11,501 nt of DNA from an uncultured Blautia sp. Its GTDB lineage: Bacteria; Bacillota; Clostridia; Lachnospirales; Lachnospiraceae. The notes under the pieces were generated by a model, which worked only from the letters and a program-made list of their open reading frames with translations, ran no database searches and was not told the origin of the DNA. The stretch's first letter is position 1; every line of letters starts with the position of its first letter. Below, in pieces: positions 1 through 6,739 of this stretch. Where the stretch lies: the NCBI GenBank assembly GCA_938028845.1, contig CALIZJ010000069.1, positions 1-11,501 of the forward strand. Reading direction: 5' to 3'. The position numbers were made by a program, and so were the translations under genes.

Positions 1-1250
1 ACCCCGGAACGGATAAATACTTTTTTTACTCCGGGAAGGCTGCGAAGCTTTCTAAGAAGCTCCACATAATCTTTATGGTCAGCTTTCAGATTTTTACAAG
101 GTGTGGGAAAAAGACACTGCCTGTCCATACAAACACCTTTGGTAAGCTGCTTTTGACAGGAGGGCTGCCTAAAATCTGCTGTAGGCCCGCCTATATCATG
201 GATATAGCCTTTAAAGGCCGGGTTCTTTGTCATTTTTTCCCCTTCTTTTAAAATGGAAGCATGACTTCTCGTCTGCAGGATCCTTCCCTGGTGGAAGGTA
301 AGGGCGCAGAAGCTGCATCCCCCGAAACATCCCCTGTTGCTGGTAATACTGAATTTTACTTCTTCAAGAGCCGGCACTCCGCCCTGCTCATCGTACATGG
401 GATGGCTCTTCCCCGTATAAGGAAGATCGTATACCTCATCCATCTCTTCCTGGGTGAGTGGCATAGCAGGAGGATTCTGTACCACATATCCCTTATTTCC
501 ATAAGACTCCACAAGAGGTTTCGCAGTAAAAGGATCTGTGTTTTTATACTGGATGCCAAAACTTTCTGCATAAATTTTTTTCTCTTTTTCCAGCTCTTCA
601 AAAGAAGGAAGAAGGATTGGATCATAAACTCTCCCCAGATCCCTGCAACGGTATACCGTGCCGGGTATGTAGGTAAGTTCTTCTATAGGGATCCCGCTGG
701 AAAGGGCGTCTGCGATCTCCATCACAGAGTGTTCTCCCATCCCGTAGGAGATCAGATCCGCTCCGGAATCTATCAGCACGCTGCGGCGCAGCTTATCGCT
801 CCAGTAATCGTAATGTCCCAGACGGCGAAGGCTGGCCTCAATGCCGCCTAAAATGATGGGGGTGTCTTTATAGACCTGCCGGATAAGATTGCTGTATACG
901 ATCACCGGAAGATCCGGCCGAAGTCCCATCTTCCCTCCGGGGGAATAGGCGTCTTTTGAACGGTGTTTTTTAGAAACGGTGTAATGGTTCACCATAGAAT
1001 CCATATTTCCCGCAGTCACAAGAAAACCCAGGCGTGGTTTCCCAAATACCTGGATGCTCTCTTTTTTCCGCCAGTCCGGCTGGGGAATCATCCCCACCCG
1101 GTATCCGCGGCTCTCTAAAAGGCGGCTGATGATCGCCGCCCCAAAAGAAGGATGATCCACATAGGCGTCCCCTGTCACATAGACAAAATCTGCCTCCTCC
1201 CATCCTCTCTCATTCATTTCCTGTTTTGTAACTGGTAAAAAATCCTGCAT
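1..1250 (-). CDS. ygiQ: YgiQ family radical SAM protein, 3' end cut off by window edge
   Basis: The frame is open from ATG at 1250 to the left edge (416 full codons). It begins MQDFLPVTKQEMNERGW and carries the YgiQ family landmarks in order: an N-terminal domain of the type usually called cobalamin-binding-like (residues about 20-200, including ILGGIEASLRR), then the radical SAM cluster motif CFGGCSFC with Cys308, Cys312 and Cys315 (C-x3-C-x2-C), then a GGPTADF stretch followed by a second cysteine group (Cys365, 374, 379, 385). The motif binds a 4Fe-4S cluster that cleaves S-adenosylmethionine; the reaction of YgiQ proteins is not known to me. The start is supported by GAGGT at 1256-1260, five bases before the ATG. 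Only 13 bases separate it from the upstream alarmone synthetase gene, so the two are probably co-transcribed. YgiQ proteins are usually over 600 residues, so roughly a third or more is missing here because of the window edge, not a mutation. Confidence 0.93.
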   Translation of the reverse strand, partial: MQDFLPVTKQEMNERGWEEADFVYVTGDAYVDHPSFGAAIISRLLESRGYRVGMIPQPDWRKKESIQVFGKPRLGFLVTAGNMDSMVNHYTVSKKHRSKDAYSPGGKMGLRPDLPVIVYSNLIRQVYKDTPIILGGIEASLRRLGHYDYWSDKLRRSVLIDSGADLISYGMGEHSVMEIADALSSGIPIEELTYIPGTVYRCRDLGRVYDPILLPSFEELEKEKKIYAESFGIQYKNTDPFTAKPLVESYGNKGYVVQNPPAMPLTQEEMDEVYDLPYTGKSHPMYDEQGGVPALEEVKFSITSNRGCFGGCSFCALTFHQGRILQTRSHASILKEGEKMTKNPAFKGYIHDIGGPTADFRQPSCQKQLTKGVCMDRQCLFPTPCKNLKADHKDYVELLRKLRSLPGVKKVFIRSG

Positions 1251-1263
1251 TGATGACCTCGTT

Positions 1264-2076
1264 TTATATGTTGTGATTAACAGCCTGGGCGTGGTAGCCT
1301 TCGGAGATGATGTCAAGCTGCCTGTGGAACCGCTCTAACTGCTGCAGATCCTTTGTCTTAAAGACACGCAAAAATTCATCCTGGATCTTCATGACCTCAC
1401 GCTGATTGGAAACCTTATAAAGATTTTCAATATTAGTCAGGATATCTTTGATCAGATTCGACTGCAATTGGGAAGAATTCTGTGCATCCATGATCTCACT
1501 GCGCACAGAAGACATCTCGTGATCCAGAGAAATAATAGCGTCCGCCGCCTTGCTCAGACGCTCCGTCACATGAAGAGGCATATCTCCCTTATATTTATAC
1601 TGGAGGGAATGTTCTATAGTTGCCCAGAAATTCATTGCCATGGTACGGATCTGTATCTCTGCCTGAAGCTTCTTGGGGCCATGGATCGTTTCCACCGTGT
1701 AATAGATAATAAGGTGATAGCTTCGGTACCCGCTCTGCTTAATATGTTTCAGATAATTTTTCTCGCTTTTAATTTCCATGTCCGTCCGCTTCTGGATCAG
1801 TGAGGCAACGGTCTCAATATCCTCTTCAAACTGACAGATAATGCGGATTCCTGCAATATCCTCCACCTCTTCTTCCATACGTTCCATGGGGATGTGTTTC
1901 CTCTGCATTTTTTCCAGTATGCTGGATACACTTTTCACTCTTCCCTCTACCTGTTCGATGGGGGAATACAGATCATTTTCTCTGTGTTCCGTTATGATAT
2001 GTCTAAATTTTACTACCAGCTCTTTTACAGCCAGCTCATAGGGGCATAAGATGCTTCTCCATAATTGTATTTCCAT
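1264..2076 (-). CDS. Small alarmone synthetase (RelA/SpoT synthetase domain), RelQ/YjbM-like
   Basis: Synthetase-only member of the RelA/SpoT family, expected to transfer pyrophosphate from ATP to GTP or GDP to make (p)ppGpp in the cytoplasm. Numbering from the ATG at 2076 (270 aa), it shows EDIAGIRI with the metal-binding Asp73, the substrate loop SGYRSYHLII (115-124), and EIQIRTMAMNFWATIEH (140-156) with Glu140. There is no HD hydrolase and no TGS or ACT domain. The N-terminus MEIQLWRSILCPYELAV matches the RelQ type. The frame also extends upstream to 2100, but 2076 is preferred: AAGGAG lies at 2085-2090 with 8-base spacing, whereas the 2100 ATG has no ribosome binding site and sits about 3 bases from the predicted transcription start. 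It is about 60 residues longer than the roughly 210-aa Bacillus RelQ because of a helical-looking C-terminal extension. ygiQ follows 13 bases downstream. Confidence 0.93.
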   Translation of the reverse strand: MEIQLWRSILCPYELAVKELVVKFRHIITEHRENDLYSPIEQVEGRVKSVSSILEKMQRKHIPMERMEEEVEDIAGIRIICQFEEDIETVASLIQKRTDMEIKSEKNYLKHIKQSGYRSYHLIIYYTVETIHGPKKLQAEIQIRTMAMNFWATIEHSLQYKYKGDMPLHVTERLSKAADAIISLDHEMSSVRSEIMDAQNSSQLQSNLIKDILTNIENLYKVSNQREVMKIQDEFLRVFKTKDLQQLERFHRQLDIISEGYHAQAVNHNI

Positions 2077-2109
2077 TCCAATCGCTCCTTGCATTTCCAT
2101 ACGTTGTTC

Positions 2110-2118
2110 ATTATAACA
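2110..2118 (-). promoter_or_regulatory. Extended -10 promoter for the alarmone synthetase-ygiQ unit
   Basis: On the minus strand a perfect TATAAT (2115 down to 2110) is preceded by TGT (2118-2116), giving an extended -10 element, TGTTATAAT. No good -35 stands 17 bases upstream (AAGAAA); a TTGAGA exists at 2143-2138 but is 22 bases away. The predicted transcription start is near 2103, giving a leader of about 27 bases to the ATG at 2076. The element lies between the stop of the M23 gene and the synthetase start. Confidence 0.6.
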
Positions 2119-2139
2119 TAAATCTCGAAAAATTTCTTC

Positions 2140-2964
2140 TCAATATGTATAGTTTCTTATTTTTTTCTCCATAGCTTTCAGAACCCAATATGGATTGACG
2201 CTTACCTCTTCCTGATAAGGAGTGGAAATATAAATTCCAAGATGTAAGTGAACCGGAAATTTTCCCTTTGTTTCCTCCGGCCCATATCCGGTATTTCCCA
2301 TATATCCCAGCACATCTCCGGCAGTCACAGTGTCTCCGGCCGAAATATCCCCCTCATATTCAGATAAATGGGCATAATAAAAATATCCTCCGTGTGGGGA
2401 TCGGATCCCGATACGATAGCCTCCAAGGGGCAGCCATCCTTTTTGTTCCACCACTCCGTCCGTCATACTTACCACCGGATAATAACCTGCTTCTTCCACT
2501 TTTCCGAAAAGATCCGTGCCTTCGTGAAGGCGCTCCCCGCCGTAGTCCCTGGGCTTTCGCCATCCGTCTTCAAAGGATATCTCCCGGCTTGGAACAGGAA
2601 AATATACCAGATCCGCCCAGATGGCTTCATAACATTCCTTTAATAAAAGATATTCCTCTTTTTTATATTTCACATAAGGGCTGTTATCTGTCCAAAGTTC
2701 CTGAGGAAAAAATTTTCCGTGAAGCATAGTCGTGGTGAGAATATCTCCAAAGTCTCCCTCCTTTCCCTGTGTCTTTTGGATCTCTTCATATAGTTCCGGC
2801 TGGAGCTGCTGCATGCGGAATTCCTCCTGCATACAGGTATCCATTTTTAATACAGAAGCCTTGCTGCGCTGGGAAAGCAGCATGAAAAGAGAGGCTGCTG
2901 CCAGCAGGCAGAATCCTCCTCCTAAGATAAAAAGTCTCCTTCTGATTTTTTTCATGGTATACAC
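2140..2964 (-). CDS. Membrane-anchored M23 family metallopeptidase
   Basis: A 274-residue protein with a basic N-terminus (KKIRRR), one hydrophobic segment at about residues 11-30, and a C-terminal LytM/M23 domain (about 140-250), so it is probably anchored in the cytoplasmic membrane with the catalytic domain outside, where M23 enzymes cut peptide cross-bridges of peptidoglycan. The zinc site looks complete: H147-E-G-T-D151 (HxxxD), then H239-L-H241 (HxH), with a further His at 199 in YYAHLSEY. Complete ligands argue for an active enzyme rather than a degenerate structural domain. Residues 40-125 form a linker I do not recognise. The start is GTG at 2964, six bases after GGAGA (2971-2975); an ATG three codons later would be about 15 bases from that site. 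Sporulation peptidases of this fold (SpoIIQ, SpoIVFA) have the same architecture, but nothing here proves such a role. Confidence 0.88.
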   Translation of the reverse strand: MYTMKKIRRRLFILGGGFCLLAAASLFMLLSQRSKASVLKMDTCMQEEFRMQQLQPELYEEIQKTQGKEGDFGDILTTTMLHGKFFPQELWTDNSPYVKYKKEEYLLLKECYEAIWADLVYFPVPSREISFEDGWRKPRDYGGERLHEGTDLFGKVEEAGYYPVVSMTDGVVEQKGWLPLGGYRIGIRSPHGGYFYYAHLSEYEGDISAGDTVTAGDVLGYMGNTGYGPEETKGKFPVHLHLGIYISTPYQEEVSVNPYWVLKAMEKKIRNYTY

Positions 2965-2994
2965 GCGTTTTCTCCAATTCAGGGTATCTTATAC

Positions 2995-3022
2995 AATATA
3001 TGAAGAGAGGATAAAAGATAGA
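2995..3022 (-). promoter_or_regulatory. Weak promoter candidate upstream of the M23 gene (sigma-E-like)
   Basis: On the minus strand CATATATT (3002 down to 2995) resembles the sigma-E -10 element (CATACAnT), with TCTATCT (3022-3016) as a poor -35 match 13 bases upstream. A sigma-A reading is also possible (TATAAG at 2993-2988, with no good -35). AT-rich sequence makes chance matches likely. The same 8-base -10 is found in front of ylbJ. Confidence 0.2.
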
Positions 3023-3027
3023 ACCGG

Positions 3028-3063
3028 AAATTAAAACAGCCACCGGCCGTAGCGGCCAGTGGC
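3028..3063 (-). terminator. Intrinsic terminator of pepD
   Basis: Read on the minus strand, GCCACTGGCCG and CGGCCGGTGGC form an 11-bp stem (10 Watson-Crick pairs plus one U-G wobble) with the loop CTA, followed by TGTTTTAATTT. On the plus strand the wobble becomes a C-A mismatch and the hairpin is followed by an A-run, so it works in the minus direction only. It lies about 70 bases past the pepD stop and isolates pepD from the M23 gene. Confidence 0.85.
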
Positions 3064-3132
3064 AGAAAAAACATATTTTTAATTCGCTGTTTGACAGGCA
3101 GAGGTCTTATCAAAGACTTTCTTACCTGTTTA

Positions 3133-4587
3133 TCAGTCCTTCAGATTTTCCAGACATTTTACCAGATATTCCCAGACACGTTTGGTAGACGCGATGTCCA
3201 GCACTTCTTCTGATGTATGGATATCTTTCATATTCGGTCCTAAAGATACGCAGTCCAGGTTGTCCATTTTCTTATAGAAAAGACCGCACTCCAGTCCTGC
3301 ATGGATTGCTACAACATTTGGCTTTTCGCCATACATTTCTTCGTAAACAGCAACCATTTTATCGCGGAGAGGAGAATCTTTTCTGTATTCCCACGCAGGA
3401 TATGCACCCTGGATCTCGTATTCTCCGCCCAGGAATTCTGTCAGATACTCTATTTTATCGGAGATGGCATCTCTGGCAGACTCTACAGAACTTCTCACGC
3501 CGGAGCTTGCCAGAAGCTCTGTCTCAGTTAATTTTAAAATTCCCATGTTATTGGAAGTTTCTACAAGTCCCTCGATGGAACCACTCATCTTCTGAACGCC
3601 GAATGGAACGTTCATCAGATAAAAGATGACTTTTTCCCTGCTTGTAGGATGAAGGACCATTTCTGCAGAATTTCCTTTTTCTGTAAGGACGATGGTAATT
3701 CCCTCATCGCTTCCTGTGTATTCCTCCCGGAAATTCTTCTCCATAAGTGCCGCATAAGCTTTTACCTCTGCCGCATCTTCTGCTTTCTCTACGACAATGC
3801 CAGCCACGGATTCCCTTGTAATGGCATTATCCTTCTGTCCGCCTTCCAGGGCATACAGCTCGTAGGATACTTTTTTCTTTAAGCCATATAAGAAACGACC
3901 CATAAGAATGTTTGCATTGGCACGGTTTTTATCGATTTCAGCCCCGGAATGTCCGCCCATTAAGCCGCAGATTTTAATTTCCAGTTTTTCTCCGGATACT
4001 TCCCTTCTCTGAACGGGGATATGGCTGATTCCGGAAAGACCGCCTGCACAGCTGATCCATAAGCTTCCCTCTGCTTCAGAATCCAGGTTAATAAGTCTCC
4101 TGCCCTTTAACACACTGCAGTCCAGTCCTACTGCGCCTAAAAGTCCAATTTCTTCATCCACTGTGATCAGCACTTCCAGAGCCGGATGAGGAATATCTGT
4201 GCTTTCCAGAAGAGCAAGACCATATGCTACCGCAATACCGTCGTCTCCTCCAAGGGTCGTTCCGTTCGCTGTAATATAACCGTCTTTCACAGAAATATTT
4301 AAAGGATCCTTTGTGAAATCGTGTTCCACATCCGGACGCTTTTCGCACACCATATCCATATGTCCCTGGATGATCACCGTGGGCGCGTTTTCATAACCCT
4401 GAGAAGCCGGCTTATAGATCACTACGTTATTCATCTCATCCTGTACATATTCTAATCCATGCTCTTTGGCAAAGCCAACAAGGTAGTCGCTGATCTGCTT
4501 TGTATTTCCAGAACCATGGGGGATCTTTGTAATCTCCTCAAAATAATGAAATACTCTCTTTGGCTCGCAATTTTCCAATACTGCCAT
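3133..4587 (-). CDS. pepD: Aminoacyl-histidine dipeptidase (M20 family, PepD type)
   Basis: A 484-residue cytosolic zinc dipeptidase of the M20 family, related to E. coli PepD, which cleaves Xaa-His and a range of other dipeptides. The expected di-zinc active site is visible in order: His76 and Asp78 in QGHMDMV, Asp115/Asp116 in TLGGDDG, the catalytic Glu145 and ligand Glu146 in VDEEIGLLGA, Asp169 in INLDSEAEG, and His457 in DIHTSEE. GLMGGHSGAEI (with His213) belongs to the lid or dimerisation domain inserted in the middle of the protein. The length is normal for PepD (about 480-490 aa), with no disruption. The start at 4587 has GGAGGT nine bases upstream. It appears monocistronic: its own terminator follows and ylbJ diverges from it across 82 bases. 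I could not pick out a convincing promoter. Confidence 0.95.
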   Translation of the reverse strand: MAVLENCEPKRVFHYFEEITKIPHGSGNTKQISDYLVGFAKEHGLEYVQDEMNNVVIYKPASQGYENAPTVIIQGHMDMVCEKRPDVEHDFTKDPLNISVKDGYITANGTTLGGDDGIAVAYGLALLESTDIPHPALEVLITVDEEIGLLGAVGLDCSVLKGRRLINLDSEAEGSLWISCAGGLSGISHIPVQRREVSGEKLEIKICGLMGGHSGAEIDKNRANANILMGRFLYGLKKKVSYELYALEGGQKDNAITRESVAGIVVEKAEDAAEVKAYAALMEKNFREEYTGSDEGITIVLTEKGNSAEMVLHPTSREKVIFYLMNVPFGVQKMSGSIEGLVETSNNMGILKLTETELLASSGVRSSVESARDAISDKIEYLTEFLGGEYEIQGAYPAWEYRKDSPLRDKMVAVYEEMYGEKPNVVAIHAGLECGLFYKKMDNLDCVSLGPNMKDIHTSEEVLDIASTKRVWEYLVKCLENLKD

Positions 4588-4617
4588 CGTTAATACACCT
4601 CCGATTTTCCTATCATG

Positions 4618-4646
4618 TCATGTATTTCATAAATGCACCATATATT
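4618..4646 (+). promoter_or_regulatory. Candidate sigma-E-type promoter for ylbJ
   Basis: TCATGTA (4618-4624), a 14-base spacer and CATATATT (4639-4646) resemble the sporulation sigma-E pattern (roughly KMATATT, 14 bases, CATACAnT as I recall it), with about 5 of 7 and 7 of 8 positions fitting. The predicted start of transcription is near 4653, leaving a leader of about 17 bases. Bacillus ylbJ is a mother-cell sigma-E gene, which agrees. The match is by eye and the region is AT-rich. Confidence 0.4.
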
Positions 4647-4669
4647 TAATAAAAAAGATATGGGCGCAT

Positions 4670-5599
4670 ATGAAACGAAAATTATTTGCGGCAGGAGTCC
4701 TGTTTCTTCTTTACTTTCTCCTGCGCTATCCCAAGGAAGCCCTTTTGGCTTCCAGGGAGGGAATGAAACTGTGGCTTTACACACTTTTGCCCACTCTGCT
4801 CCCTTTTCTTATTTTAACCGGTTTTCTCGTACATACTAATGGAATTGAAAAAATCCTTTCTCCATTAAAACGAGTGTGGAAAGTCTGTCTGGGGCTTTCT
4901 CCGGCAGGCGCTTATGTGTTTTTACTGGGGATGCTCTGCGGATATCCCATGGGGGCTAAACTTGCCTCTGATCTGTATCAATACGAAAAGCTCTCCAAAA
5001 GAGAAGCAGAATATCTGCTGACATTCTGCAACAATCCAAGTCCAGCCTTCGTGACTACCTATCTGGCGTATATCTGTCTGGAAGGCCGGATTCCTACAGC
5101 ATATATACTGGGCGTCCTGCTTTTTTCAAATTTTATGTGCATGCTGTTTTTCCGGTTTTTTGTATATAAGAATCGTACCACCATGCCCACAGAAAAATTT
5201 TCTCCAAAAAAAGAGGCACCCATTTCCAGCTCTTTGGGAGCACTGATAGATACCTCCATTATGAACGGATTTGAAACGATTACCCGTCTGGGCGGATATA
5301 TTCTTATGTTCTCTATCCTGTCCGCCTGTCTGTGTCATTACTGGACTGCAGGCCCAGCCCTGCGCTGTGGGGCAGTGGGTATACTGGAACTCACCACAGG
5401 ACTTTCCAGTCTTCTGGCTAGTGGAATACCTTTTCGGGCCAGATTCCTTCTGTCCATGTCCATGACCTCTTTCGGCGGTCTTTGTATATTGGCGCAGACA
5501 AAAAGTGTGTTAAACAAAAAGCTTTCTCTTCTGCCTTACTTAAGCGCCAAATGTCTGAATGCAGCCATAACGGCCGCGGTTATTTTAATTTTCTTCTAA
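4670..5599 (+). CDS. ylbJ: Sporulation integral membrane protein YlbJ
   Basis: A polytopic membrane protein of 309 residues with hydrophobic segments near residues 5-20, 34-55, 78-95, 140-165, 208-228 and 294-309. Motifs typical of the YlbJ/nucleoside-recognition (Gate) family are present: GMLCGYPMGAK (87-97), FCNNPSPAFV (119-128) and TSFGGLCILAQT in the second half. YlbJ is needed for normal spore formation (cortex) in Bacillus; its transported substrate, if any, is unknown to me. It is clearly shorter than the roughly 400-residue Bacillus protein. The ATG at 4670 has no strong ribosome binding site (only GATATGGG nearby), which suggests modest translation or an unusual start; the reading frame offers no better one. 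It is the only plus-strand gene in the left half, and its last 15 bases overlap the end of the convergent coiled-coil gene. Confidence 0.9.
   Translation: MKRKLFAAGVLFLLYFLLRYPKEALLASREGMKLWLYTLLPTLLPFLILTGFLVHTNGIEKILSPLKRVWKVCLGLSPAGAYVFLLGMLCGYPMGAKLASDLYQYEKLSKREAEYLLTFCNNPSPAFVTTYLAYICLEGRIPTAYILGVLLFSNFMCMLFFRFFVYKNRTTMPTEKFSPKKEAPISSSLGALIDTSIMNGFETITRLGGYILMFSILSACLCHYWTAGPALRCGAVGILELTTGLSSLLASGIPFRARFLLSMSMTSFGGLCILAQTKSVLNKKLSLLPYLSAKCLNAAITAAVILIFF
5567..5593 (+). terminator. Weak terminator candidate inside the 3' end of ylbJ
   Basis: ATAAC (5567-5571) and GTTAT (5579-5583) can pair around a GC-rich seven-base loop, followed by TTTAATTTTCTTC. It lies wholly within the last codons of ylbJ, before its stop. 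The stem is short (5 bp plus one inner G-C across a mismatch), so the call is tentative. No better terminator appears between the two convergent genes. Confidence 0.25.
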
Positions 5600-6208
5600 G
5601 TCATCCAGCAGGGAATCTTCATCCTCATCGCTTTCCTGGTAGGAGCCGGAAATTGCCGCAGCCTGTGCAGTCTGGGGCGCAAGCTCCTGACGGTTATGAT
5701 TTACCACATCCAGGCAGCTCTGCAGGGCATCGATAAAGGCTTTATATTTGCCGCCTGCATCTTCTAATGTTTCGTTTAATACGGAACCGATGTTTGCCAT
5801 CATATCGTCTGTATATGTGATCGCGCTTAAACGGATGCTGTTTGCATCCTGTGTAGCAGAGTCGAGAATTTCCTGAGCCTGCTTATTTGCCGCGTTAATG
5901 GTCTCATTTGCCTGGGCATATGCTTTCTGCATGATCTCATGCTGGGTAACAAGCTCCTGGGCTTTCGCCTGGGCATCTGCGATCAAGTTATCTGCCTTTG
6001 CCTGGGCATCCTCAAGGATGGCGTCTTTATTGCTGATGATTTTCTGATAACGCTTGATCTCATCGGGAGTCTTTAAACGGAGCTCTCTTAAAAGCTCCTC
6101 GATCTCCTCTTTATTTACAACGATCTTCGTAGTAGAAAGAGGCTGAAATTTACAACTGTCTACATACTCTTCGATTTCCTCAATGATCTGTTCGATTCTG
6201 CTGCTCAT
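5585..6208 (-). CDS. Coiled-coil protein of unknown function (V-ATPase subunit H/DivIVA-like)
   Basis: A 207-residue protein with no signal peptide or membrane segment. Residues about 50-125 are an Ala/Gln/Glu-rich heptad-like region with a repeated ADNLIADAQAKAQELV-type pattern, predicted to be a long coiled coil of the sort that gives database hits to ATP synthase b/V-ATPase H subunits and DivIVA. The tail (about 190-207) is very acidic (DEDEDSLLDDLEEN-like). There is no nucleotide-binding motif, so an ATPase label, often given to such relatives, would not be justified. It is the last gene of the mgsA operon, 22 bases after coaD, with AAGGAG eight bases before its ATG. Its stop codon lies within the end of ylbJ on the other strand. 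Function is not known to me; a structural or cell-division scaffold role is only a guess. Confidence 0.85.
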   Translation of the reverse strand: MSSRIEQIIEEIEEYVDSCKFQPLSTTKIVVNKEEIEELLRELRLKTPDEIKRYQKIISNKDAILEDAQAKADNLIADAQAKAQELVTQHEIMQKAYAQANETINAANKQAQEILDSATQDANSIRLSAITYTDDMMANIGSVLNETLEDAGGKYKAFIDALQSCLDVVNHNRQELAPQTAQAAAISGSYQESDEDEDSLLDDLEEN

Positions 6209-6230
6209 AGTACACTCTCCTTATTTTTCT

Positions 6231-6716
6231 CTATTTCTCTTCACACAGTTTACGTTTCACTGCCTCGATGATTTCCGGCGGTGCAAATTTACTTAAGTCT
6301 CCGCCAAAATAGGCGACTTCTTTCATGATCGTAGAGCTTAAATAAGCATATTCCAGACTTGTGGTTAAAAAAACAGTATCCACGTCCGGTGCAAGGACAC
6401 GGTTCGTCTGTGCCATCTGAAGCTCATACTCAAAATCCGTAACTGCGCGAAGCCCACGAATAATCACTTGGGCGTGATTTTCCCTGGCGAAATTTACTGA
6501 TAAACCCTCAAAGGGCTTTACAATCACATTAGAAATATTTTTCGTGGCCTTTTCTAGTATATTAACACGTTCTTCCACAGAAAACAACGGAGATTTTGCA
6601 GAATTATGCAAAATTCCAACGATCACTTTGTCAAAAGAATCACTCGCCCTCTGGATAATATCCAGATGGCCATAGGTTGCCGGGTCAAAACTTCCCGGAT
6701 ATACAGCTATTACCAT
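6231..6716 (-). CDS. coaD: Phosphopantetheine adenylyltransferase
   Basis: Catalyses the fourth step of coenzyme A synthesis: 4'-phosphopantetheine plus ATP gives dephospho-CoA and pyrophosphate. At 161 residues it has the normal length. It shows the nucleotidyltransferase signature YPGSFDPATYGHLDII, where T14-x-G16-H17 is the (T/H)xGH nucleotide-binding motif, then LHNSAKSPLFSVEER, the RGLRAVTDFEYELQMAQ substrate region (residues about 90-106), and SSTIMKEVAYFGGD, equivalent to the ISSTxVKE motif. All key elements are intact. The ribosome binding site is only moderate (GAGAG, eight bases upstream), so translation may depend on coupling to rsmD, whose stop is 23 bases upstream. The pairing rsmD-coaD is a very common arrangement in Firmicutes. 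Confidence 0.97.
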   Translation of the reverse strand: MVIAVYPGSFDPATYGHLDIIQRASDSFDKVIVGILHNSAKSPLFSVEERVNILEKATKNISNVIVKPFEGLSVNFARENHAQVIIRGLRAVTDFEYELQMAQTNRVLAPDVDTVFLTTSLEYAYLSSTIMKEVAYFGGDLSKFAPPEIIEAVKRKLCEEK

Positions 6717-6739
6717 GTACGTTTCTCTCTTTCGTTTTT

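Noticed and set aside
261..851. Plus-strand 196-codon open frame
   Set aside because: It lies opposite the ygiQ frame, whose translation is convincing across 1-1250; the plus-strand product has no recognisable domain and no ribosome binding site.
1..1250. Possible pseudogene or non-coding region, because no long closed frame is found there
   Set aside because: Translating the minus strand from 1250 gives one uninterrupted YgiQ frame to the edge; it only lacks a stop because the window ends.
2268..2729. Plus-strand 153-codon frame
   Set aside because: Antisense to the M23 peptidase, whose zinc motifs and start are clear.
5585..6208. Calling the coiled-coil gene an ATPase
   Set aside because: No Walker A/B or other nucleotide-binding motif is visible; similarity is only of coiled-coil type.
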